Origin: Petaurus breviceps papuanus
Taxonomy: Eukaryota > Chordata > Mammalia > Diprotodontia > Petauridae
NCBI GenBank assembly: GCA_028583685.1
Contig: JAMXIF010000032.1
Span: 8,724,480-8,788,479, forward strand
Reading direction: 5' to 3'
Length of the DNA stretch: 64,000 bases
The position numbers were made by a program, and so were the translations under genes. The number at the start of each line of letters is the position of its first letter. The stretch's first letter is position 1. The notes under the pieces were generated by a model that worked only from the letters and a program-made list of their open reading frames with translations, was not told the origin of the DNA and did no database searches. Of the stretch, positions 34,090-46,999 are shown one piece after another.

Positions 34090-35770
34090 CTATCTGCTGT
34101 TTGGATTATCAGCAGAGAAAAATGCAACTGAGTCTGGGTCTCAGGAGAAGCAGGATATCTGTAGCATTTTCCTGATCTGGGAATAAGGGAAGTAAAGGGC
34201 TTGTTTGCCAGAGTTGTATCAAGATGTCTTCCCTCATCTGAGCACACGAAAGAAACTTCTCAGCCTCAGGAGCAAGAATCAGAGAATCCCTGAATTGGAA
34301 CCAGTTGTGAGGGGCTGTTCTTTGTCTTTCCTTATATCCCAGTGCTATTGTGCTGGTACACATTAGGTGCTTAATAAATGCTTACTATCTGGCCAACTGG
34401 AAGGACTCTCAGAAGGCATCCAGCCCAACCCCTGCCTGGATGAGAATTTCCTTTCTGGCCACTGAACAAGTGCCCATTTGGCTTTCCCTTTACGATGATA
34501 GTGTTGTGGAAGTTGCTGCATCCCAAGACAGTCCTATTCCATATTTTAACATCTTTGCTTTTCAAGGAAGTTTTTCTTTTACATGGAATGTGTTGCAGGC
34601 ATGGCTTTAAAGCTGTTCACGTTCAGTTTCCATGTTTGGAGTGAATGAAGCACCCTGAAAGTCACTGAACACAAAACAATAGAGGTTTGCTTTGTCTTAA
34701 CACAGCAAGGATATACAACAAGGATAGAGTCGTACTTAACTTTTCTGGATGAGACCTCTACCTCCTTCCCACCTGGAAAAGCCTCTGGTCAATCAGTCAC
34801 CAGGATGTAGTTACTTGTGCAATCTGAGGCACCCAACAAATCTGACTACACTTGTCTGGGACCTCTTATCCCTCAGCCCAGAAAACTGCATCAGAGAAGC
34901 TGGGACCAAATCAGGTAGAGTTTGGGGAGGAAGTTGTGTCAGGAAAGCTTCATCAGGAAACCACTGGTTCTGTCTCAGAGGCAAAATCTGCCCCTTGGCA
35001 ACTCCAGTCCATAGCTCCTGGTTCTGTCCTCTGGCACTGGGAACAAATCGAACCCCTCTTTCACACAGCAGCACTGCAAATATTTGAAGTCAGGAATCAT
35101 GCCCTCCCCCCCTCCTTGGTCTACTCTTCTGGCTACACATTCCTAGCTGCCTCAAATGATCTTTATCCATCTGTATCCAATTCATTCATCTCCGTCTGTA
35201 TCCAGTGAAGATTTTTTATGAGCCTTTACCAGTACTCCTGGCCAAGATTATCTTTATATGTGGAGTAGGCCGTCATGTCTCTGGTATGCATTGAGGAATG
35301 ATGGAAAAGCCTTTCAGTACTCCTTCCTTCATATATTTCCATCTGCAGCCTGTCTCTAATACATAAAATCTCTCCATTTGTGATTCATTCCTTAGGATGC
35401 ATATTTTGCCTCTTCTGGATGGTTCTATTGAAATAGAAATTCCCTGACCCATTAAGGTCTTCTTGAGCCAGGACAACAGTTTGTACACAGTAAGAAATCC
35501 TGGGTGCTTGGTGGTAGTAGAAAGAGGTTACTGAGAGAGAAAATAGGGACTCTAGGAAACAGGAGGAGACTACCAAAGGTGAAATATCTTTTTTCCAGTT
35601 TCACTGAGGGTCCTACAGTTGCCCTCCTGAGTCTTGGATCACTCCTACCATCCACTGCATTCCCTACTACATACATGTTACTGAACAAAGCTAGAGGAAG
35701 TAATAAAATGTGTTGACTGGGTCCAGTATATATTTATGCTGTATAAACTCAACTAGCCTTTCACTGCTGC
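34090..35770. other. Intergenic, no gene seen
   Basis: Contains an L2-like tail near 34340-34400 ('taggtgcttaataaatgctt') and otherwise sequence I cannot classify. Open frames here lack domain signals. Confidence 0.4.
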
Positions 35771-35779
35771 TAGGCTAAC

Positions 35780-37695
35780 TTCTTTTTTTTTAAATTCTTT
35801 AACCTCTCTAATTAACTCACTCTCCTACCCACTATAATAGTTTTTCCAAACCATTTTTCATCTCCCCTAAAACTATCCCTGCCCTGATTCTCTTAACTGA
35901 GAACTTTTGTCTCATATGTAATTGAAAAAATTGAAGCCATTTGTCATTTCATATGGCTCAAATGACTTCTGTCATCTCCCTCCTTCCCTCCATCACCCTC
36001 ATCTCCCATGAAGAGGTGGCCCTTCTCCTGGCCAAGGCTCTGAGTTCACAAGTGATCTCATTCCATCCTGTCTTTCTCTAACAGGGTACCCTTTCTAACA
36101 TCCCCATTTTTTCACTTATCTTCAATCTCTCCTTGTCTATTGACTGCTTCCCTACTGCCAACAAACGTGTCCATGGCTCACCCATCCTCAAAAACCTTCC
36201 CTTGATTCATCCATCCTCAACAGCTAATATCCTATATCTGTTTTCCCTTTTTATGGCTAAACTCTTTGAGAAGGCCATCCAAACTAGGCTCCTCTACTTC
36301 CTTTTCTCTCACTCTCTTTTTAACTCTCTGCACTTTGGTTTCTGACCTCATCATTCACCTGAAACTATTATCTCCAGAGTTACTAATGATCTCTTAATTG
36401 CCCAAACTCCTGGCCATTTCTCAGTCTCCTCGCTCCTTGAACTCTTTGCAACCTTTGCCATTGTTGACTACCCTCTTCTCCTTGATACTCTCTTTTCCTA
36501 GGTGTCCAGGACACTGCTTTATTCTAGTTCTCCTACCTGTTTGAATGCCCTAGTCCATATCCTTCGCTGGATCTTTAGCTAGGTCATACCCAAGGACAAT
36601 CTGTCTGCTGTAGGACTCTGTCCTGGATCCTCTTTTCTTTCTCTATACTGTTTCATTTGGTGATCTCACCTGCTCCCATGATTTCAATTATCATCACTAT
36701 GCTGATGATTCTCAGATCTACTTATCCATCCCAACCTCTCTCCTGGCCTGCTGATTTGCATCTTCAACTGACATCTCAAATTGGATACCCCATAGACATT
36801 TAAAATTTAACACACATGTACAAAACTAAATATTATCTCTCTTCCCAGATCTTCCCCTTTTCTGAACTTCCCCATTACTGTTGAGGGAACTACTAAGTAC
36901 CATCCTCAACTCACTCTCTCTCACCCTCCATTTCCAATCTATTGCCCAGGTCTGACAATTTTCTCTTTATAACATGTCTTCCACATACCCCCTTCTCCTC
37001 CACAACACTGCCACCAGTTTGGTGCAGACCCTCATCATCACACTCCTGGACTATTGCAATAGTTTTATAGTTGGCCCTGCCATAAATCTCTCCCCACTCC
37101 AGTCTATTCTTAAACTGAACTTCCTAAAGTCAAGATTTGACCATATCATCCCCCACACACACACACACACACATACACACACTTAAACTCCAGCGGCCCC
37201 CTATGACCTCTAGGATCCAATATAAGATCCTCTATCTGGCATTCAAAGCCTTCACAACTCAGCTCCCTCCTCACTTTCCAACCTTCTCCTACCTTTTACT
37301 GTTCCCCCACACACTCTGTGATCTAGTGACACTGATCTCCTGTCTGTTCCTGCAAGACTCTGTCTTTAGATTCTGGTCATTTTTACTGGTTCTCCCCCAT
37401 GCCTGGAATATACTCTCTATCCCCATCTCTTTCATTTTCTCCAGTTTCTTGGCTTCCTTCAGGTCTGAGAAAAAACACCTTCTGTGAGAAGCCTTTCCTG
37501 ATCCCACTTAAGGCTTGTGTCTGCCCTCTGTTAATTAGTCTATAACGTGGTTGCTTCCTTCTTGTCTCTCCCATTAGATTGTAAGCTCCGGGAGAGTAGA
37601 GATTGTTTTTTGCCTTTCTTTGTAACCCTAGCAATTATCACAATGACTGGCACCAAGTAGGTACTTGATACATTCTTATTTAAGTGGTCAACCGA
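35780..37695 (+). mobile_element. L2 LINE, 1.9 kb (ORF2 C-terminal half plus 3' end)
   Basis: Long co-linear match to the L2 consensus as I know it: the FMAKLFEKA-type segment near 36250, the degenerate AFDTVDH region near 36440-36480, the reverse-transcriptase box YADDSQIY at 36698-36721, LLDYCNS near 37045-37070, and the tail 'gattgtaagctccgggagag' to '..aagtaggtacttgata'. Stops and frame changes throughout show it is long dead. A (CA)n run at 37155-37183 interrupts it. Confidence 0.85.
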
Positions 37696-37829
37696 CCGAC
37701 TCTCGCCAGACCTGTGATGAAGAGAGAATGGATAGATTTCTGTAATCTTGGACCCACTCTGGGTCCTGGTGAAACCCAGTCCCGGCCCTGCAGTGGTAAA
37801 AGCTGGGCTTTCCCTGCCTTCTTTAATGG

Positions 37830-37970
37830 AAACATCATAACACTTGGGGTCAGAAGCACTGGGTCCCAATCCTGGCTTTGTTTCTTATTGACTATGTGAC
37901 TTTGGCCATGTCACTTTAGCAGTTTGGGCCTAAGTTTCCTCATCAGAAAAAAAAAAAAAAAGAAAGATTT
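37830..37970 (+). mobile_element. MIR-like fragment
   Basis: Contains 'tggggtcagaagcactgggt', 'tgactatgtgactttggcca' and 'gtttcctcatcag', ending in an A-run. Confidence 0.6.
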
Positions 37971-38667
37971 AACCAGATCCTCCAAAGGCCTTGCTTATGA
38001 AATGGAAGACCTAGATTAGGGCCTCCCATGCTCCACACTCTGCCTTTTTATTTTTCCCCACAACCTCTGGCGGGCCCACTCCGTGTCATTCTCTTAGAAC
38101 CCAGGCACTTAGAACTCAGTCTCTAAACATCCTCTGTTCTGTTCTCTCCATGCTGTCCCACCGCCCTTTAGTGGAAGGTGCAGATTAGCTGGAATTCAGA
38201 GGGTTTGGCTACACTGACAGGCAGACTTCTTTTTTACCACACAGCTATCCGTATGCTTTCATGCCTCACAGTTTCACACACGCAGTTCAGTTTCCCCGAA
38301 ATCAACTTTTAAAATAAAAAAAAAAAAGCCCTCACAGACACCCAAAAAGAGAACCAAAAAAAAAAAAAAAAACAACCCAAAACCAAAACTCAAACCACAG
38401 TTTCATTCTTTCAGAAAAGGGAGGGGGAAGATAGAGGTGGAGGTGGGGGAGAGAGAAGCTGGGTTAGAAACCTAAGTTCAGGAAACAGAGACAACTTTGA
38501 TGGTAAACTCAGCCACTGAGAAGGAGTACAGAGCTTCTGAAGGAGACCCATCTATCCTCTCCGGACAAGTGATTTAATTTAAAAGAAGAAAATCCCCCAA
38601 TTGCTTCCTTTCAGAGCTGGGTGTGAATCTGGGTCTGAGAAGTATTCAGATAAGTCTGGAAAAGAGA

Positions 38668-38855
38668 TTTCTTTCTTTCTTTCTCTTCCTTTCTTTCTTG
38701 CTTTCTTTCAGAGGAGAGAGGTGAGGCAATTAGGGTTAAGTGACTTGCCCAAGGTCGCACAGCTAGTAAGTGTCAAGTAACTGGATTTGAACTCAGGTCC
38801 TTCTTGACTCCAGGGCCAGTGGATTATTCACTTCATCACCTAGCTGCCCCTGGAA
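38668..38855 (-). mobile_element. Marsupial SINE with (TTTC)n-expanded tail
   Basis: A TTTC/TTCC run (38668-38712) abuts a reverse SINE copy ending 'cacctagctgcccctgg'; the run probably grew from the A-tail. Confidence 0.8.
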
Positions 38856-39064
38856 GAGGGGTTTTGAAAGGGTTTGTTCTCACTCCTGATAATATCCCTC
38901 CCTTCCCTATGACCCTCTTTGCCTCACCTATCAATGGAATGAGAATGCTAGATGAAGACTTGAGTTAGATGCAGAAATGCTTTGGTTGAAGTTTCCTCAC
39001 CAAGGAATTAGTGAAATCATAGGTCCAGTCTCTACCCCTGTCTATGTTTGCCATGACCCTCTGC

Positions 39065-39295
39065 CCTAGACAAGGATGTCTAGGGCAGAATTATCAAACT
39101 CAGTCCATGGGTCTCATGTCACAACACTCCTGAGTACAGCCCAAACCAGATTAAAATGTAATTGGGAAACATTTAACAAAATAAATAAATACACCACAAA
39201 ACATAGATGATATTACATTTTTCAAACTAAGCAAATATTTAGTCCACAGTGGCCCACATTTCTAATAGAGTTTGACACCATTGCCATAGGGAATG
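39065..39295 (+). mobile_element. Interspersed repeat, possibly a non-autonomous DNA element
   Basis: Shows 'aaaccagattaaaatgtaat', '..aacatttaacaaaataa' and 'gagtttgacacc'. The block 46865-46995 is the same family reversed. The hAT-like assignment is from memory. Confidence 0.45.
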
Positions 39296-40164
39296 GGAAG
39301 CCACTGGAGGTGGTCCAGGGAGCTTCACCACTTGACTCAACCTCCCTCACACCACCAGACATGCTTTTTAAAAGATCATTCCAGAATATAAAGACTTAAT
39401 TAAATAAAGGTAATCTCAGTATGGCCAGGCCACTAGGTCTGTTCATATGCAATGCACTTGCATACACCTTTACCCACCACCCCAGACTCCTCCTGCTGGG
39501 GGTAGGGGGTGGGGAGGGCTCTGTGATTGATTGGTCTGCTTGGGATGGAACTCATTAGAACTGTGGGTGTTTTCCTCCTAGGCTCTGCTTCAGAACTGAC
39601 AACAATGAGTCACCTGCTGCAGCATCTGGGGGCTGAGGGTGTGGGTGGCCCTCTGTAATCCGAGTTTTACAAGCCAGCCTGCTGATATAATTGCACCCTA
39701 GGTCTGGAGCTGCATCACTGGCAGCCTTGGTGATGGTTAGAGACCAGTCCTTGCTCAGGTTCAGAGGCATCTGATCCTCTAGGAGCATCGGGAGAAAGAT
39801 GGGTCAAAATGGGGAGGGGAGAGCGAAGACAGACAAAACGAGAAAGTAATCCAAGTTTCAGGTTTCATTCCTAGTCCCCTTTTCCCCTACTTCATCTCCA
39901 GAGAATAATCTCCTCCCCTCCCTCACCCCCGCACCGAAATCTCTGTTTCTTTTTAGAATGTCAACTCTTTAAGAGTAGGGACAGTTTCATTGCTGGGACT
40001 TATATCCCCAGTGCTTGGTGACTAATAAATAAAAAAAAGAGATACCTAATGTATGACTTTTAAAATGGGAATGAGAGTAACCAGTGTGCCGCCCTCTCCA
40101 CAGTGCTGTGGTGAGAATCAAACTCATTTGGGGGCAAAGCACTTTGTAAACCTGCAAATTAATG

Positions 40165-40315
40165 ATTTTTTTTTTTTTGCTTTTTGGAGGGCATGTGGGG
40201 TTAAGTGACTTGCCCAAGGTCACATAGCTAGTTTTTGTGTTAAGTGTCTGAGGTTGGATTTGAACTCAGGTCCTCCTGACTCCAGGGCCAATGCTCTGCA
40301 CCACCTAGCCGCCCC
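40165..40315 (-). mobile_element. Marsupial tRNA-derived SINE
   Basis: T-tail, 'ggttaagtgacttgcccaag', head 'caccacctagccgcccc'. Confidence 0.85.
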
Positions 40316-40317
40316 AA

Positions 40318-40552
40318 ATACATTTTTTTTCTGTCATGTCTGACTCTTCATGACCCCATTTGGGTTTTCTTGACACAGATCCTGGGATGGTTTGCCATTT
40401 CCTTTTCCTGTTCCTTTTACAGATAGGGAACTGAGGCAAACAGGGTTAAGTGACTTGCCCAGGGTCACACAGCTAGTAAGTGTCTGAGGCCACATTTGAA
40501 CTCATGATGATGAGTCTTAACACTATCCTTTGTACCACCTAGCTGCCCAATG
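40318..40552 (-). mobile_element. SINE with BovB/RTE-like tail
   Basis: From 'gtcatgtctgactcttcatg' to 'taccacctagctgccc', directly abutting the previous SINE. Confidence 0.85.
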
Positions 40553-40904
40553 ATTTCTTTAAATAGGTGTCAGTTTGGGAAGCTCCTTGAGGTCAAAGGT
40601 TATTCTGCATTGTGTTGTGTATTTGCAACATGACATTTTGCCTAGCATGAGGTGAGTGCTTTAATGAAACAATGCTTGCTGGAGAGAACTGACTTTTCCC
40701 TGGTCTTCCCCCCCCCCCCCAAAGCCGAATAGGTCCTGAAAAACTGATTTCCTCTAAGTGTCAAGCTTTCCACATCTTCTTACCCTTGGCGTCCTCTGGT
40801 TTTCTTTTCTCACTCACAAAAGAAAACCTATTTTCCGAGAGATGATCAGTTCTTAGAAGGTAAATATACACTTCCCATATTTAAATCACCTCATAATCAA
40901 TCTA

Positions 40905-41345
40905 ATCGATAAATATTTATTAAATATCTACTATGTGCCAGGCATTATTAAATGCTGGGGATACATAAAGAGGCAAAGGACAGTCCCTGTCCTCAAGGAG
41001 CTTACAATCTTAGTGGGGGAGACAGCATGCAAACAAATATATACAGAGTGACATATATGTGTGTGTGTATACACACACAGGATAAATAGGAAATAATTAG
41101 AAGAGAGGAAGACAGAAAAATAAAAGAGGGAAGGCAGTGGAATTAAGGAGAGTTGAGGAAGGGGCGGCTAGGGGGCACAGTGAATAGAACACCAGCCCTG
41201 GAGTCAGGAAGACCTGAGTTCAAATATGACCTCAGACACTTAACACTTACTAGTGTGACCTTGGGTAAGTCACTTAACCCCAATTGCCCCTACAAAAACA
41301 AAACAAAAAGAAGAGTTGAGGAAGGATTCCTGTAGAAGGTGGGAT
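40905..41345 (+). mobile_element. Ancient mammalian repeat, split by a SINE
   Basis: Head 'taaatatctactatgtgcca', then 'ctcaaggagcttacaatct'. It continues after the SINE at 41160-41308 ('ttgaggaaggattcctg'). Confidence 0.55.
41162..41308 (+). mobile_element. Marsupial tRNA-derived SINE
   Basis: Head 'ggcggctagggggcacagtg', tail 'ccaattgcccctacaaaaac'; AGAGTTGAGGAAGG flanks both ends. Confidence 0.85.
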
Positions 41346-41349
41346 TTTG

Positions 41350-44300
41350 GTTGACCCAGACTTACCTGCCCTCCCAAGGGCATATTTCCCATTTCTAAGG
41401 CAGTGTGGTTATAGTGTAAAGACCAGAATAAAATTTTAAAATAAATTTTGATTGATTTCTTTTGTTTTTATATCACATATGTTTTCCTTTGTCCTTTTCT
41501 TTCTCTTTCCCCCCCCCCAGAGAGCCATCGATTCATTATAGATAACAGATTTTTTTTAAGTAAAGAAAAATATTCAGGGAAACAAATTCAATGTATCAAA
41601 AATAATCTGCAATATTCTACACCTCTGCATCACAGCTCTCTTCCTATTCCACCATCTCAAGCAGAGTAATCCTAATGGAGGGTAAAGTTTAGCCAAAGAA
41701 ATCAAGAATTTATCTAATAGTAGAATTTCAAGAATCCTTCTGCCAATAAGGGAATGTGTTTGGGGGGGAACAGGGGCAGCCTTCCAAAGCCCCTGAAATC
41801 TCATCACATAGACAGCTGTCTACATTTATCTCAGCCAGAAATAAAAGGCAAACAGGAAGGCCAAGGACTTGGCAGCAGGGTCCCTGTGAATTTGAAACAG
41901 AAGGGAAAGACAGGGGTGATGGATCCAGCGATGGCAGAATTCAGCAAGGTTCTGAGGCTGAATCCAAGCAGGGGATGGAAGGAGGGGAAGACGGGGTTGT
42001 GGGCATCTAGCAAAAAGACAGGGTAATGCTGACAAGCTCCTAGGGCATCACAGGCCTGATTTGTGGAAGCAGGTCTAATTTGAACCCTGGAAGCAATGAG
42101 AGCAGTAGTCAGAGATGGTGCATTCTGGAAGGAATTGGGACAGGGGGTGGAGAAGCTACATAGAGACTGTGCTAGTTCTGAAGCTGGTGAGTGGGACAAA
42201 CTGAGGCTACTCCCTTGCTATCTAGCTCAAATCCTCGTTTGTTGCCAGACTGGCAAATACCCTGAACCTCTCACCTCTTCTAGCCCTCCTGGCATTTCCT
42301 GACTTGAACTGGATCCCATTTCAGACACCAACTTCTACCTCTCTCTCCTCTCAGGATCACAAAGTCTCAGAGTTGGAAGGGACCTCCAAGGCTTTTGTAT
42401 ATAGTCCAAGCATCAGAGTCTCCGTTATCTTCTTAGTGATTCAGCCCCTTTGCTGAGGGTAAGGAAGCTAGCCAATCGATTACCTCCTGAGACAGCCCCT
42501 CCATTTTCGCTTTACTTGGGATGGAAGTCCTGTGATTTATTTAGCCGGCTTAGCCTGTTTTCTTCTTGGCTGTTGGTGTCCTTCCTCTGCTCTAAGACAT
42601 GTTGGCTGGCACCAAGGATGCCTCTGAGTTGAAAACCTTGGTTCCTGCAGAGGCATGACTAGAACGTGGCTTACTAAATTCTACAAACAAGTATTGCTTG
42701 TCTATTAACTCCACGATGATGGTTGAATTAGGAGGCTAGTGCTGCTCTCTTGCACTTATCCCCATGCCCTGCACCTGACTCACAGTGCCTCTCCAGGACA
42801 ATGATCAGTCCCCTCACTCTGGATGTTCAAACTTGGTAGCCCAGTTTTCTTCTTCTTCATGCCAACTCCCCCGAATCCCTGGATTCACTCTAGTCCCTAT
42901 TCCTCAAAATCACCATCTTTTCCCCTCCCAATCATTATCCTTTCCTCCCATATCTCTGACCTTTGAAAAAGAGTTATCTTTAAAAAAGAGAAAGAAAATA
43001 GCATCTCAAACGCTCTCCATATTCTCTCCTCTATTTTTTAAAATTAATTAAAACTTGACATTTCTACTTGAGGACTCTATGTCTCTAACAATCTTGTCTA
43101 AACTGCTTTCTCCCCTCTCCTCTCCTCAAATCCTCCATTGGGGGGAACTGCCACATTTCATCTCTCCATGGCCCACACCACACTTCCATGCCCATGCCCT
43201 AATGACCCCTCCTTTGAAGTTTATGACATTTAATTTACCCTCCTTGGTTCTTATCATTTCTCCATTTATTTCCAGGATACAACCAATTTTAATGACTGCC
43301 AGCATTTAAATTTAGCTCATGGTGCTAGCCAATTATCTTCAGACATCTCAATGACATTGATGATGACACTTTTCATGATGTTTCCAGTTCCTTGAATCTC
43401 AACTCCCGTGGCTCCATTTTCATCATACTTTGATTAGTCACTTAACCCCAATTGCCTTGCCTTGCCCCCTTACAAAAAATTCTATTTTTCTACTTTTGGT
43501 AGCTGATGGCTTAACTACTTGCTTAGATGTTTCCTTATAATTTAAATTTTTATGTTCAATTTGCTTACCTGAACAATTGTTACTTTTCATGAAGCTGCTT
43601 CCCTGTGCTCCCCTCTCTCATCTTTATTTAAAGGGAGCAACCAAATTAATAATATCAATTGTCAATATTAATTATTAATAATAAAATTAATAAAGCAATC
43701 ACCAAATTCCGGTTTGGCAGCACTATTGATGACAGTGATTTGGGAAGAGATTTGATACATTTCTTAATGGAGCTTCATGAAGTAGGAGGGAGGAGAAAGG
43801 ATGATTTTTGGATTTGGGGATGTCTAAAAGGCAGGAAACACAACACACATATATAATATACTTATGTATATATGTACATATATATTTTATACACATACAA
43901 TCATAAAAATCATACCATGCATTCATTGTGAGGCAAAAACAAGTTTCCCATAAACATATATAAAATAGGAATTATAAATGCTATTCACAAGCTCTCTATT
44001 TAAGGGCCAAGTTATGTGATCACTTCATCTGTCTGATCTTAGAGGACGGCATGTGCCTGAGATTTGGGGAGAAGTCTGATTCCCGGCCCCAACACACACA
44101 CCCTTTCTTTAAAGACACGAAAGAGGTCTGAAATCAGTGACATAGAGGTCGGGGAGAGGTCTCTCTTGACCAAGTAAAACTTGATTCATAGAATCATAGA
44201 AATCATACAGTACAAGTCCAAAGCAAAGTTAATTTTCTCATAAAAATAGGGGCAGATCTGATTTCATTCACCATAGGGAATTCCTAGAAGAAACTACCGC

Positions 44301-44455
44301 TAAGCAAGTCAGTACCTTCTCTGTAATTTATAGAGTTTGCCCACCATATATACTGAGAGATGTGACTTTCCTTAGCAATCACACAGTCACAAATATAGCC
44401 AGTATGATCATAAGAGAATAGGATTTGAATGAACCAGGTCCTCCTGCCACCAATG
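41350..44455. other. Intergenic, low repeat content
   Basis: No convincing genes. A MIR-like bit lies at 42355-42440 and short AT-rich runs at 43640-43700 and 43845-43910. Confidence 0.35.
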
Positions 44456-44460
44456 CCAAT

Positions 44461-44584
44461 TTCCTCCCTCCCTCCCTCCTTCCTTCCTTCCTTCCTTCCT
44501 TCCTTCCTTCCTTCCTTCCTTCCTTCCTTCCTTCCTTCCTTCCTTCCTTCCTTCCTTCCTTCCTTCCTTCCTTCCTTCCTTCCC
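44461..44584. repeat. (TTCC)n tetranucleotide repeat
   Basis: Pure TTCC units from 44479 to 44584 after CTCC-type lead units. A looser pyrimidine-rich region continues to about 44745. Confidence 0.95.
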
Positions 44585-44819
44585 TTTCCTCTTCTTTCCC
44601 ACTTTCTTCTTTCTCCATCTCTCTCACTTTCTCTTCTGTCTCTCCCCTTCCTCCTCCCCACCTCCTCCTCTCACCCTGTTCCCCACCTTCCCCACTCCGT
44701 TCTCCTCCCCCTTCTTCCTCCCTCTTCCTCTCCTCTCCACAGGGACATCCATCATCTGTTACAGATTACAGATTGAGCTTTCACATCTCATTGTATCCAC
44801 AAAGTTTATGATTGCAATA

Positions 44820-46012
44820 CTGGTTCTTGAAAAATTAATTCATCATTCTTCTCCTCCCTCCCCTTCCTCCTTTTACTCTCCAAGAGAGAACCAGCCCACA
44901 CCTTGCTTTGTATCCCCACAGTGTATGCACATACTGGTTCTTGATAAATCATAATTCTATTTATTCAAGAAACCATATATTAAGTTGCCTGTACTATATG
45001 CCAGACAAAAAATTAATCCAGTCCCTGGATTCTAGTCATTGAATTGAGTAAGACTTAATTTTCATGCCTTTCAACTGGAGTTTTGAAGGTTAATTTGTAC
45101 AAAACATCTGTGCTAGACTGCAATGATACTATTGCCAAGAGAAGGATTGAGCAGAAGCGTATGGAGGAAAGGCCAGGGATTGAGAATCTTCTCCCTGCTG
45201 ATTTCTTTTTTAATGCTTGATTGGCAATGGCAAAGCAAATGATGCTCAGGTTGATTGGCAGGCAATTGAATACAGTCAGTCACAATCTGTTCTAGAAAAG
45301 GCAGCTTACGATGGTTACCAGGTCAGTCAAGTCACTCTCCCAGAAAGACCGATTCTCTAAACCTTAGAAGCCAGCCAATTTAGAGAGCAACCTGTGTAAA
45401 CAGATAACTTTATCTTTTCACACTGTGGTAGGGAAGGCCGTTTGAGATGCTTCTGCTAGGCAAGAAATGGTGATGCCAATCAAATTTGAAGGTCAGAAAA
45501 AGGAAGAAGTCCCTTATTCATAATCTATTTATACTTAGGCTCATAATTTAAGCTCCTACTCTGTCATTAGGGCTTGACACTTTCATTAGTTCCTATTAAA
45601 TTGAAGTAACAGTTCCATCTTCGTGCAAACAATTGCCTAGCCAGAGGAGTTTAAACTTGGCCTTGGTGGGTTATAAATTGTGGTTAATAAGATTAGAAAT
45701 GCTCACACCAGAAGAGCCTTAAGGTTTTGATTTCTTTTTTCTGCCCTTGCCAGTCTCCTCTATCTTTCTCTCCTTTCTCTTCCTCTCCTTCCACTCACCC
45801 CTAGGATTTTCTTTCTTTTCTCTCTGCATTTTTTCCTTCTCTCTCTCCATCCTTGAAGCATGTTTGGCAATAGTGGGCAATGCCATGCTGTTCACACTTC
45901 CAAACATCTTTACAACTCCAAGAGTCTTATACCTGGTTCTGTTCTACCCTTTGTGACGCAGATGTCTGCTTCTCTTGAAAGTTTTTTTTTTTTAATAAGA
46001 CAGTCGTAGTTG
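44820..46012. other. Intergenic, no gene seen
   Basis: Contains a loosely duplicated motif ('ttgtatccaca..', 'tactggttcttgaaaaa..') at 44790-44830 and 44910-44950; otherwise unclassified. Confidence 0.35.
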
Positions 46013-46412
46013 NNNNNNNNNNNNNNNNNNNNNNNNNNNNNNNNNNNNNNNNNNNNNNNNNNNNNNNNNNNNNNNNNNNNNNNNNNNNNNNNNNNNNNNN
46101 NNNNNNNNNNNNNNNNNNNNNNNNNNNNNNNNNNNNNNNNNNNNNNNNNNNNNNNNNNNNNNNNNNNNNNNNNNNNNNNNNNNNNNNNNNNNNNNNNNNN
46201 NNNNNNNNNNNNNNNNNNNNNNNNNNNNNNNNNNNNNNNNNNNNNNNNNNNNNNNNNNNNNNNNNNNNNNNNNNNNNNNNNNNNNNNNNNNNNNNNNNNN
46301 NNNNNNNNNNNNNNNNNNNNNNNNNNNNNNNNNNNNNNNNNNNNNNNNNNNNNNNNNNNNNNNNNNNNNNNNNNNNNNNNNNNNNNNNNNNNNNNNNNNN
46401 NNNNNNNNNNNN
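46013..46412. other. Assembly gap (400 N)
   Basis: A run of exactly 400 undetermined bases. Confidence 1.
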
Positions 46413-46674
46413 TCGCTATTTCCCCTCATATTGGAGGGGGAGGTTCTTGGATCCTTTAACAAAATTAGTGAAAGTCATACCTTGACTATACCAGGGGAAG
46501 AAGGGCATTTGGTGAAATTCTTTAGTTTCCTTCTTCCCAAATGTATGATATTTCACAAAGTTCAAAAGCCTGTGACACAATGTCAATTTTTTTAAAAATG
46601 TGTCTGCCAACATTCAAAATGACTTTACAATAAATTGGACCATATGATTTAGAAAGTTTCCTCTTAAAAATTGA

Positions 46675-46860
46675 GTCAAATATGGAAATGTTAATTTACA
46701 TGATTACACATATATAATTTATATTGGATTGCTTATCCCCAGCGATAAGGGAAGGAGGGAGGAATAGAATTTGGAACTCAAAACTTTTTTTAAAAAGCTT
46801 AAAAATTATTTTTAACATATAATTGTGGGGAAAATAGAATATTATATTAAAAAACTAGGA
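46675..46860 (+). mobile_element. LINE-1 3' tail
   Basis: Shares 'gggaaggagggaggaataga', 'ttggaactcaaa' and an A-rich end with the tails at 5.3, 30.5 and 56.2 kb. Confidence 0.55.
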
Positions 46861-46864
46861 ACTG

Positions 46865-46995
46865 ACTGAATCATAGATGAGAATCTCTTTGGGCTGCATA
46901 TTGATACTTAGACACTATATTAACACTATATTCTATTTTTATTTATTTCCCATTTACATTTTAATCTGATTCAGGCCACACTCAGATGTTATAAT
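46865..46995 (-). mobile_element. Interspersed repeat of the same family as 39065
   Basis: 'cccatttacattttaatctg' and 'attcaggccacactcagatg' are the reverse of the 39-kb copy. Confidence 0.4.
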
Positions 46996-46999
46996 TTTT

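Noticed and set aside
44461-44584. CRISPR-like array
   Set aside because: It is a simple tetranucleotide repeat without spacers, in a vertebrate genome.
44284-44811. Long open frames on both strands made of EGRK and SFLP repeats
   Set aside because: They are translations of the (TTCC)n repeat and its pyrimidine-rich flank.
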